Shown: piece after piece, positions 10,201 through 22,200 of the stretch | How the letters are laid out: each line of letters starts with the position of its first letter | Position numbering within the stretch: position 1 is the first letter of the stretch | Source of the DNA: Marthasterias glacialis | Taxonomy: Eukaryota; Echinodermata; Asteroidea; Forcipulatida; Asteriidae | Length of the DNA stretch: 64,000 nt | Assembly: GCA_911728455.2 (NCBI GenBank) | Contig: OU452228.1 | Coordinates: 18,390,724 to 18,454,723, forward strand | Direction of reading: 5' to 3' | The notes under the pieces: generated by a model | The model's input: the letters and a program-made list of their open reading frames with translations, nothing else | Database searches by the model: none | Told to the model about the DNA's origin: nothing | Program-made: the position numbers and the translations under genes

Positions 10201-13200
10201 AGGCGCCCTCATGGTGCTGATAATTGCATTGTTTTCACCAGGTACGAATATGAGACCTATTTTATGTAGCACCTTGTAAAGTTTTACAAAGTGCTGTGGC
10301 GCAGTCTGCAGCCAACCCCATGCCAGAGAACACCGGGGCAAACCCCTTCTCTTAACGATAAGTGTAACTGGGTTCTTTTACGTGCATTACACAACTCACA
10401 GAACCTACGGCTTTATGTCCCATCTAAAGGGCATAGCAATAATGGTTAGGTGTCTTGCTTAAGGACACAAGTGTCAAAATCGAACCTCTGACCCACATTC
10501 TGGTGATCAGAAACACCAGAGGTTGAGTCCCGTGCACTTGACCGCTCGGCCAGGACACAGCAGTTGAAGTCCTAAGTAGAAGTCCTAAAGTAATAACAAA
10601 TATTTAGAACAACCTCTTGAACCAATAACAGAAATGTGCAGTGACCCTGCCCGTTTGACCCCTGGGAAGAGGTATGGTGCAGTATCCATGAAGACAAGAA
10701 AATTTAGACTAAACTTTTTTTTTGTGCACACTGGTGTGGATTTCACAAAGCGCTAGGACTAGTCTTATCTCGAGTTAGGACAAGTAACTAGTCCTAACTT
10801 ATGGGACTAGTCCCAAGTTAGAACCAGTCCCAAGTTAGAACTAGTCCTAAGTTAGGACTAGTTTTGTGAAGTCCACCCCCTGATAGGCTAACTTTGAGTA
10901 GCAAGTGATGATTTTTGAGTAGCAACCTGAGATATTTTATGTCGCGTTTTGCTATGCTATACTGGGGGTAATCGTTCAACAAAAACATAGCGCTGACCTA
11001 CTGATAGTTCACAATGATCAGTCGTCAGCTTCTTAAAGTTACACAGGAAATATTTCAAATTTTTGACACTGCAGCTTAGGATTCCGCCGTTTGTGAAGCG
11101 AGAGGAAATTGGACTCAGAAATATCGGCAGAGAAGGCCAGCTCTGTTGGCACTGTCTGTTTTACTTCTCTGACGGGAGGTGTTGTTGAAATGTCTTGATT
11201 TAGCTCAGGATATTGACATCCAGTGATACTTGTCTGAAGGGCTGTAATCACTTCTGATTGTCGATAAAGGTCTTTTAAAGAGGGGCCTGCGATTTTTGCA
11301 GCTTTTTTAAAGTTCCTTGACTTGAGTGTACTTTTTGTGGGTTGTAGCTTTCAAGAGATTTTTAGTGTCACTGTGCTCTAGCATCAGCAAGACGCAGGAA
11401 AAACTTTTTGTATGGTGGAATTGAAAAAACATCTTCCACCACAAAGATGTCACACTTTTATATCATAATGTCATTTTTAGAGCCCAATTTCTTGGCACTG
11501 CTCACCACAGAATTCTGCGTTTACGGGGCACTGTAAAGAGTGTGATTGTATTGGCAGTAAGAGCAGAATTCCACGGTTGGCAGCGGCCACGGTAAGCAGC
11601 GGCCACCAATTTTTTTTTATTATTATTTTTTTTTAAATTTTTTTTTATGCAAGTCGCCAGACACACAAGGCCAGTAAGCCACTCGAGGTGTGGTCTACAA
11701 ATCAACTGTTTTTTTCCAGGGGCCGTTGCCACCTACTCCTGGGGCTGAAACAAGGTTACCCCCTTTACAGTCTTCGTAAGGATGTAGGCTTGGGTATCAT
11801 CCATCAGAAGCCTGGCTGGTGGAGCAGAAAGCTCTACCTCCCCCAACTTTAACGAAGCAATTATGGTTAAGTGCCTTGCTCAAGGACACAAGTGTCATGA
11901 CCAGGACTCGAACCCACACTCCGATGACTCAGCCACCAGAGTCCAACACACTAACCACTCGGCCACGCTGTATATACTGTGTTGTATGCAAATAGGACAA
12001 GATGCTGAATTCAACCGCCATTTTGCCAAAACTAGGGTAATGTTTTTTGACATAGTGAGTGGAAAAGTGGCGGACGGATTCAGCATTTTATTTATGTGTA
12101 CTTATACTGTTTTGAAAGCAACCAGATTCTAACAAAAGTACCCTCAAAATATGCCGTTGTATGTTTTTGGAGTTGGCTGAGGACAGATGAAAAGCTTTGT
12201 TCTCTGTGATGGTTCCTTTGCATTCAGTTTGGTTGCTCACTCTGAAAATAGATTTGTATGCATGTCAACGCTAAACTAATTTTGAGTAAAAATGGAGTAT
12301 GGTTTAACCAGTTGCCGCTGGGATTCTTTCTTCTTTTTCCCCCGTCCAACCTGACGGGATTTTTATCTCGTAATTGCCGCAATCATTTTTCTTTGAGAAT
12401 ACTGCTGCCACAAAGAAACCTTGACTTGACAAAGCCAAGAGAACAAAGATTCGCTTTATTGTACCATAATTTTTGTTTTCTCAACTAAAAAACATGTCAA
12501 AGTCATGCACAGTGAATTGCAAAACCTCGCCTGTAACCTATGGCATAGGATTGGTACAAAACCCAGAACCAAGACTGGATCCCCAGTTCACTTTGACTTA
12601 CCTCCATTGAGCCAAAATACAATGAATAAACAATGGTGGAAGCCTCTCTATGTCTCGTAATCCTCTTCTTGAAACAAAAGGACACAGGTCTTGAGTCTGG
12701 GATTACACAAAAACCACCGCACAATAGCAACAAATTGGCAAATTCTCTTTCTGTGGGTGAACTAATTTCCATCGTTTTTTTTTTTCAGTATCCATACAAA
12801 TATAACCGACCTGTGAAGATGTCAACAAATTCTGTGGTTACGTCATGTTTGTCTAGGAATTTTGTGCTTGTTCGTATTAGGCTTGTTTTGGTTGCAGCAT
12901 TCGTAATAAGCAACTGTGATTTTAGGTGTCTTCAAATGCTATTTTCTTGACTTTGAAAGTATTAAAGATGGAAATATTTCTCTAGAGGATTGTTACTGGT
13001 ATGAACCTTATAGCAGTGAGCTTTCAGATTAAAACTAAAAAACACTTTTTTTAAATATTACAATCCCTGTCTTTAAATGGGGAATCTGTCTCCGCAAATA
13101 TCCGACATCACAGTCACTTGGCTTTGGCCTTTTGTGTTGATTATGAACTCTGCCTCAATACAAACCAATACGTTGTTCCACTCGAAATGTACTTGAAAAT

Positions 13201-16200
13201 GCCTAGTAAGTGATATTTGGGATCTGGGATCATTGTACTGCAGTGAACAACACATCCAAATGAGAAATAAATTCCGGTGTATAACAAGAAAGGAGAATAT
13301 TTCCTCAAATTATTTGATTTGAGTGTACACTAAGCAGACAGCCGTAATTAAGACTGAGCTGAACTAGATGCCAAATGTAGATCATGTCACATGGCAATGA
13401 CTCATTCCCATAGGGTGGGAAGAGGGAAACACGTTACTCCTCTTCCTATCGGAACACACCCCCCCCCCCTTTGACTCCTCACCCCTTCTCCATCAAGGGT
13501 GTTTTATAAATACCCATCCCCTAGTGGCTTGGGATGTCTAACCGTCGTCGTCAGCAGTTAGATTACTAGGTAGTCATCTCTCTCCGTCTTGCTCTCATCC
13601 TTGGGTTGTAATTCCCCAAAGATCTCCGAGTCCAGGCTCCAGTTAGTTTTTGGTGTTAACAAGACGTCAAGTCGGGAGGACACATGGTAAATAGAGGTTT
13701 AAAGGGAGCTGCATGATCGGTCGGGGTAGGATGTTTATTACTAAACTTGGTTGCTGATCTTAATCCCATCAAGATCCATCAGTCTTTTTGTCTTGATTTT
13801 GATCGCCTCGGAGCTGCACTGCCGTGAACCAGCCATGTTTGGCGTGAAGTTCTGACACATCTACTTCAACAGATTAACTTATTTTAGTTGAAATTTACTG
13901 TTTGCAACTGGGACCTAATCCATTTGAGTCCCTTGGTTTAGTTGAGAAGTAGAATCAGAACTGCTTGTCCAAATACACCTTGTTTGGCAATGAGGTCTGG
14001 GGCCGGTTTCATGAAGCCTATAGCGGACATGTTTTGCTTCTGGAGTGGTCCATTACACAGTATACAAATTTAACATTCTTTGAGGGTGGACAGTCGATAG
14101 TAGCTCCCCAAGTTATTGGAAGTTGACAAACCAGCTCCCGAGGCGAAGCAGAGGGAACTAGTTTGACAACTTCCGTATTTGTAAATTTCCAATACCGTGC
14201 GGAGCCAATATATCCACTCGAAATAAACCATGTTATATTTGTGTTACTACACCTCATAACTTCTCTTGTTCGGCATCATTGAGCTCGAGAAAACACAGAT
14301 TGACATTTACGAGTGCCGCTATATTTTCATGTGTATTTTATGTCATTAGGGCGTATGCGCAAGTACACTACACCCGTGTGACAGTATCTTGAGTGCTTCG
14401 TAAAGCGCATGTGTAGTAGACTGTTACACATGCGACAGTCTACTACGCATTTCTATTTACCTTGTGCATGAATATTAGCATGCGCGCTTGGTAAACAGCA
14501 AAAATAGCATCTGGCACGTGATGGCGAGTGGACCAGTGGCAATTCCACTCTCAAAACATGAATATGTATGAGGTATAGCAAACGGGTTGCTAACTTTGCT
14601 GTAGGGTTTTGAAAGAGTGACACAACAATGGAAATATCCATTAAGAACGTGTAAATGCGTCGGCAATTCTTCTGGATCATTTATGAAAAACTCCTTTGCT
14701 TTTTTTTTTTTTTGGCACCATTTTCTGCTAAAAGCAGCTTGTTCAATTAGGCCCAGGGCCCAATTTCATAGACCTGCTGAAGCACAAAACATTTGCGCTA
14801 AGCAAACATAAGCAGGATACAGTCACAGTTTGTACATGTGACACTTGGCATTTTGGCCGGTAACCTTATTCTGGTAAGCATGAATTTGTTGTGCTTATCT
14901 ACTTTTTGTGCTTAAGCAGCTCAATGAAATTGGGCCTAGGTATATATTTATCTGTTTAGTAGTTTGGATTTGATGGAGTTGGTAATGCATTTAGAGCAAT
15001 AAACCATGGATTGGCAAGAAGTTGGGCATAAACCATTTAATTAGAATCCACTGGTTGAAAAAAAAAACAAAAGAAGTTTCAAATGCATGCGGTCAGGATT
15101 TCATAGACTCACTGTTTGAATTGAGTTCTTGCCTGCAACTCACTGAGGCAAAACAAAAATGCAACATTTAATAATGTATTTACAGTTTTGTCAAAAGGTT
15201 AATCCTCATGCCTTAGTTGGTTAAATTTTGTTTTCAACATCTTTGACAAAGTAAGTTTTTTTTTCCCCAAAATTTGTTTGTGATAACATAATTATTTTCC
15301 AGCAAATTGACTAAAACAGTTGTTGCGATTGGTTATTTATTTGTCCTTTATGTTTTTCCCCCAAACCAACAGGCCACGCCATTTCACCATCCAGTGAACA
15401 CACGTCATCTGAACGACTATTACAAGATTGTACACAACGCTATGGACTTGCAGACGATGAGAGAGGTAAACTTGTAACAAGGGCAACATTTTCCTCAAAC
15501 TCTTAAAATGATAATACAACAAAACACAATCCCATCATTTCTCTTGACTCCCTCATCCTCACCAATGGATCTTCTTTACGACGATTTACCCAGGATGCAT
15601 TGCTTTACACATTGCGTTGTTCAAGAAATGTCTGCCATGGGCTCGATTTCACAAAGAGCTAAGATTGATCTTTGGATGTGTCCTGATAGACCTTTATCAT
15701 GTTGCGGCCATCTTGATTTTCTCCCATTCAAACCAATGTAACCAAACCGAGGCTGGAGGGGCAAACAGTCTGGTTCCTTTTTGTGCAATGAATATTAGCA
15801 TCTATTACTTTTATTGGATACAGGGAACACGACCAAGATGGTGGCAGCATGATAAAGGTCTATTGGGCATTCATATTGGCTCAGTGGGTTTCTTCCCCTA
15901 TGTTTCACCTCTGTGGACCCCCAGTTCTAATCTCGGACTGGAGCCTTGGATGTGGATATTGTGTTTTCAGTCCCTACCTGACTGCGTGGGTTTTTCCCTA
16001 TGTGGGGTTTCCTCCCACATCTAGAACTGACATTTTTTCAACAATTTTAATATATGTATGCATACAAAATTCACATCTTTCCAGTTTATTTTGTTGCTCT
16101 ATCCAATTAAACATTATTTTGGTTGCTACTTGTTACATCGCACATGTATGCAAATCTGTAGCATGTGCAAGGTTTGGGATACCTTCGGCTCCAAAGCTGG

Positions 16201-19200
16201 CGTACATTTGTGTGTAATTTAAAAAAAAACCCACTAACTTCAACCGATCATTCTGAGAAAACCTCGAGCCACTGCAAAAAAATCTGTAAAATGGAATGTC
16301 CAGAAGTTATTTTGGTCGTGCTGTAAATAAATTCTCAAAGAAAATCTAGCTCACTGCATGTCCTATGGGGCTCCTGGCAATCGTTGGAATTACACCACAC
16401 TTAATAACAGGATGAGCAGGTAATAGATTCAATATGCACCATTTGCTTTTCCGGGCTAATTTCAACAAAATCTCATTCAGTTTAATACCCCAGTCAAAAG
16501 GAGTAGTTCATTTTCAGCCGTTTAGCATTCACTGGTCAAATGAGATCAATTCAAATTCTGTCGGATGCAAAGATCATCAGATTTCTGAATAGCCAGCAGC
16601 AAGAGGCTGGTCAACCATTCAATTTCATCAATAGGTTGTAGAAATTCAATTAAAAAATGGTGAGAATGTAGTCTTGAATGCCTATAGAAGAAACAGAATG
16701 ACTGAAGCGAACTTAAGCGGTGGGTAGCCGTGTTTAGTCAGATAATCGCAGAAAGGAAAATCAAATGCAGCACTTTAATGATTGAGTAGTAGAAATTCTG
16801 CCTTTAAGCTTTCATGGCAACAACTACTTCATCAGATGCAATGAAGAAATACAACGTAGAGCAAGGTTTATGTACAATCCGGCACCAGTCTAGACAAAGG
16901 TTGGCAATGAGTCAGTGCTGTGGTAATGAAGTAGTTGTCGTTACGAAAGCGTGAGCAGATCTTTTACTCGTCAGTCATTCAAGTCCTGCATTCTGTTGTC
17001 CTTTCTAAAACGAGCCTGAATGAGAAGAACAAAATCATGCGTAAAAAGGGAAATTGAATACTATAGTAGCTAAAAAAGAAATCCTGGTTAGATTCAAGTA
17101 GGGGAAAATGCTTAAATTTGAATGCGTGTCAATGAAGTTGAATTAATTTTATGCTGAAATTGACCTGGACAGCCAATATTAATGATTGATATGAATATTA
17201 ATGACTTGATTTCAACCTTCTCCTAAAATTGTTGTTTACTCTGATTGATTGTTGTAGTGTTGATTGCTTTTATTTTAATGGTCTATGAAGGATGTTGCTG
17301 TATTGAATCCTTTATGTGCCCTGTAGGCCTGAAAGCGATCTCATTTACTTTGTTTATTACAACAATATAACAAACTAATATCAATTGCTTCACTAAGGAT
17401 ATTGAACGTTGCACTATTTAAATTAAAAAAATTGAATGACTTTATGTGAATGCTTGATTGTGTTGAGGGGAAAAAAAGATGCGGGACGTGGGAAAAGGGT
17501 TAGGGAACTTTATGTGTAGCAGTTTTATACTATTATAATTTCGCCTCTAACATCGATGTGTACTTATTAGAGATGATAAATATATACAGCAGATGTTATC
17601 AAATTAGTTGACAAGGGCATAGATTTGAGGTCTTGGTTCACTTTTGTGGAGCACTAAGATTTATTTTACGATAAGGTTGTCGTTATTGCCGGAGTGATTT
17701 GTATTGTGACATCACACTTTGCTTAGCAATTATGATTGATACACATCAAAAGATCAATCTTAGCGCTTGGTGAAATCAAGCCCTGGTCAGTCTTCCCAAG
17801 AATCTAAATTGTTTTTTTTTTATTTATTTTTTTATTGTTTCCGTGGCTGTAGAAATTGCGTGCTCGTAAATATCAGTCTCGCAACGAGTTCATCGGCGAC
17901 GTTCAGCAAATCGTTGACAACAGCACCCTGTATAATGGGGACACGAGCCCCATGACCATGGTTGCAAGGAACATGCTGTCGCTCTGTAAGAAGAGAATGG
18001 ACGAGGTTAGTATCATTTCTACGTCTTGTTTTGATGTGCAGGCCTGATGTTTCACGGAAGCATTTGCCTGCGCTGCCCCTTGTCATTGCCTCCGTGCCCT
18101 TGAAATGTTTACAATTTCCTCATAGAGTTGCCCTCTATCAAGAAGACAATGCCTTGGTGCCCTTGCCCTTTCAAGAACGAAGAAACCAGGCTGGAATTTG
18201 TTTACTTTGTATAATTGTTTCTTGTTTATTGTTTGTTTTATTTTGTGTTAGTAAAATCAATAAGAATTGTAATCAAGGCTCTAAATTATTTTTTTTAAGC
18301 GTAACATTTCGTTTGATTTAAAACCTCCATCGCCCACCCGTACAAATTTGTATTCTGAATCACTGCACAATAATTTGTATCAAGATGTGGCCAGTTGTTT
18401 TTCTGTCATAAAAATTACAGATTGACGAGGACAATTATGTAAGACCCCTGTAACTGTTTCATTATGAAAACCAAATTATCCACTTTGTTTAAAAGAGGTG
18501 GAAGTCTCTGAGGAGCGATTCGACGTCCGTCCACAGCAACAACATGTTTTTAGTCAAATGAGGATTTCCAATCAAGAAAGAATTACCGGTCCTTGTTTGT
18601 ACAAGGATGTAAAGGGAGAATGTATCATACCAATCCTAGCCTGTGATAATCCCATGATGGTAGACCACTTGCTCGTGAATTAACTCCCTATCAGTGTGTG
18701 ATGTTTTGTTTCGTGGGGGAAATAGTTTGTGTTGAATGACTTGATGGTCAGCAGACTTTTAAAGGACTCCCCTGGATTGTGAGGAACGGAGCTGAATTTA
18801 ACGGCATTTCTGCTCAACGTTTACATTCTCAGTCAACTCAGTCACCAGCTAATAGCTGCATAATCAAGTCATTTTTAAGCAAATAAAACAATCTTGCTCA
18901 TTTGTAAAGTATATATCAAAACACCACATTCCTTAGAACTTTGAGTTTAGATGCTTCCCTTTCGGTAAACGAGCACAATCAGTTTTGGCTCAGGTCATTG
19001 CCGGCAGTGTCGGAATCAGAAATTCGCAATTTTTCTGTTGTTAAAGGGTTAAAGGCCTGACCTATTACCAATGATAATTAACAAATTATAAATATAATAA
19101 TAAAAAATACCATAGGTCAGTTGTTTGCCACAGTGTTTGTGGCATGGTTGGCTGCAGGTAGCATCTCACCTTGTCAACCCGTCAAGGTGCTAGATAATTG

Positions 19201-22200
19201 GGTCTCATAATTCAAACATAGCTCTGCATACCTCTTGTAAAGGTAATGAGTACCTTGAGACACCTGTCATGCACAGATTAAGAGCTACTTATAGACCAAT
19301 TGCGCGACCCACGTCACGTGACCCGTAGTGGGTATTAAATGTAAACAAACACAACGTCCTCCATAGGAAAGTGTGGTACAGTACATGATGATTGTTGCAT
19401 TTGTTTATTCGATCAAGGCTTTTCTTTCGCGGGATCTGTTAAAAATATTCCAGAGTTTATACCAGAGACCTTCGAGTGGCTGAATAATGCCAGTAAGGGC
19501 AGATCCAGCAGGTCTTGGAAATTGTACAAGTACCGTACAAATGTGCACGATGTGATAGTGTAGTTGCGTGAGGGAACGTTGGGGCCAGACGACCGCGAAT
19601 ACACACTTTTCAACACAAGAATTTCACAGTTTTGAAGCTGAAATCATCTTAAGAATTGGCTTTCCAAAACTGTGTGATTCCGTTGCCTAACTGAAATTTC
19701 GCAAGGCTGTAAATGCTCACTTTTCCAACGTTCTTTACCCTTTTTTACAGTGAAATAGGCCTATACATTACAAACAAAATAACAGGCTGTGGCTACAAAG
19801 TCGTCCGACGCCAGTATTGCAAAACTCAAAATAAACCTCTTTTGTAGTAGAATACTGGTTGTTTATGAAACAGTAATGTGATTAATATGAATGTCACAAC
19901 ATACAACTTTAATGAAATGGCTTAGTAATGGTGTTGTTATTACCAAAAGCCGACTGTTGATGTGACTTTGTCGGTCACAGCATATGTATTTGCAGAGGGT
20001 TTGCCATCAGTTCAGATGACGTACTACCCAGTACAGGTCACGTGATGACATGTAAACATTGGTTGCGCAATCGGTCTGTTGTTAATATTTTAGTTGCTTA
20101 GCATTTTGAAAGAGCTAATTATTTTTTTCATTAATAATAAAATACCGCATTCATCAAGCCGATTGGGTATAGTGTGTTAAAAGAAACTGATAGAGTTGTC
20201 TTTTTTTTTCTCTTACAGAAAGATGATAAGTTTTCACGCATAGAGAAAGCCATCAATCCACTGTTGGATGACGACGACCAGGTGGCATTCTCGTTCATCT
20301 TGGATAACATTATCAGTGCAATGAGGGCTGTTCCTGATGTAAGTTTTGAGTAGATTCCAAAACAGACAGACAGGTCGACTAACTAACTGACAGACCAAAA
20401 CCTGATGATCAGAAAACGACCTTATCCAAGTCCAAACATTTGGGTATTGAAAAACCAAAGAGTCAAAGAATTTTGAGGATATGGGGTTGTCTCTTGTCAA
20501 TGAAACTAGGGAGTTAGGGTTAACCCTAACTCCCTAGTTTCATAAGGCCTTTCCACCAAACCAATAGATCCAGAAAAAATCAAAGAATACTTAAGATCCT
20601 CCAACTCTCTATTCTACCTCTACATTGTAACCCATATGCTGTCTTCTTTTCTGTCTCCAGTCATGGCCTTCCCACCAGCCCTGGTTTTGTCTCTCTTGTA
20701 CTTCTACCTCTACATTGTAACCCATATACTGTCTTCTTTTCTGTCTCCAGTCATGGCCTTCCCACCAGCCCTGGTTTTGTCTCTCTTGTACTTCTACCTC
20801 TACATTGTAACCCATATACTGTCTTCTTTTCTGTCTCCAGTCATGGCCTTCCCACCAGCCCTGGTTTTGTCTCTCTTGTACTTCTACCTCTACATTGTAA
20901 CCCATGTGCTGTCTTCTTTTCTGTCTCCAGTCATGGCCTTTTCACCAGCCCTGGTTTTGTCTCTCTTGTACTTCTACCTCTACGTTGTAACCCATGTGCT
21001 GTCTTCTTTTGTGTCTCCAAGTCATGGCCTTCCCACCAGCCCTGGTTTTGTCTCTCTTGTACTTCTACCTCTACATTGTAACCCATATACTGTCTTCTTT
21101 TCTGTCTCCAAGTCATGGCCTTCCCACCAGCCCTGGTTTTGTCTCTCTTGTACTTCTACCTCTACATTGTAACCCATATACTGTCTTTTTTTCTGTCTCC
21201 AGTCATGGCCTTCCCACCAGCCCTGGTTTTGTCTCTCTTGTACTTCTACCTCTACATTGTAACCCATGTGCTGTCTTCTTTTGTGTCTCCAACATGTCCA
21301 AGTCATGGCCTTCCCACCAGCCCTGGTTTTGTCTCTCTTGTACTTCTACCTCTACATTGTAACCTATATACTGTCTTCTTTTCTGTCTCCAGTCATGGCC
21401 TTCCCACCAGCCCTGGTTTTGTCTCTCTTGTACTTCTACCTCTACATTGTAACCCATGTGCTGTCTTCTTTTGTGTCTCCAAGTCATGGCCTTCCCACCA
21501 GCCCTGGTTTTTGTCTCTCTTGTACTTCTACCTCTACATTGTAACCCATATACTGTCTTCTTTTCTGTCTCCAGTCATGGCCTTTTCACCAGCCTGTCAA
21601 TCCTAAACAAGTCAAGGACTACTACAAGATCATCCAGGTGCCCATGGACCTGGAGACGATGAGGAAGAATGCACAGAAACACTTCTACCACAGCCGGGAG
21701 CAATTCCTCGAGCATGTGGAGCTGATGGTGAAGAACTGCGCTGCGTACAATGGTGAGAGTTTTGAGTCTCTTGGTGAACTCTTTCCATATGTGACCCTTA
21801 AAGTTTTAGGTCGACAATAATAATAATAGGTAAGAGGACTCGGTAGTGTTATTCTCAGTATATTTATTTCTGTAATGGATAAAAGACAAGACGTCATAGA
21901 AAATGATGTTGCGTCTTGTAAGACCAGAGTTTGAATGACCTTTACAAAAGTTACAATGAGGACTATTATTATTAATGATTACACAAAATATTAGTAACAA
22001 CTATTTACAAAACTAAAGGAAAATAAAGATGGCGTGGCCGCTCCCGCCAAAAGTTGTATGACGGTCGCCATCTTGCAAATACTCAAAAATATATAATAAA
22101 TGCCTTAACTTGATGTGAAAACATCCCAATCGGCAAATGTATGAAGATCATCATAAATGTAAAGCAATCAAGGTATATATTTACACGCTCTACGTCAATT

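Noticed and set aside
17962..18321. 119-codon frame overlapping a TAF1 exon
   Set aside because: Wrong frame relative to the bromodomain sequence; it runs into the intron.
20514..20529. Interstitial telomere
   Set aside because: Only one TTAGGG on each side of the palindrome centre; far too short.
20609..21606. Many overlapping 60-180-codon frames on both strands
   Set aside because: All are translations of the 90-bp splice-acceptor array. 90 is a multiple of three, so frames stay open by chance.
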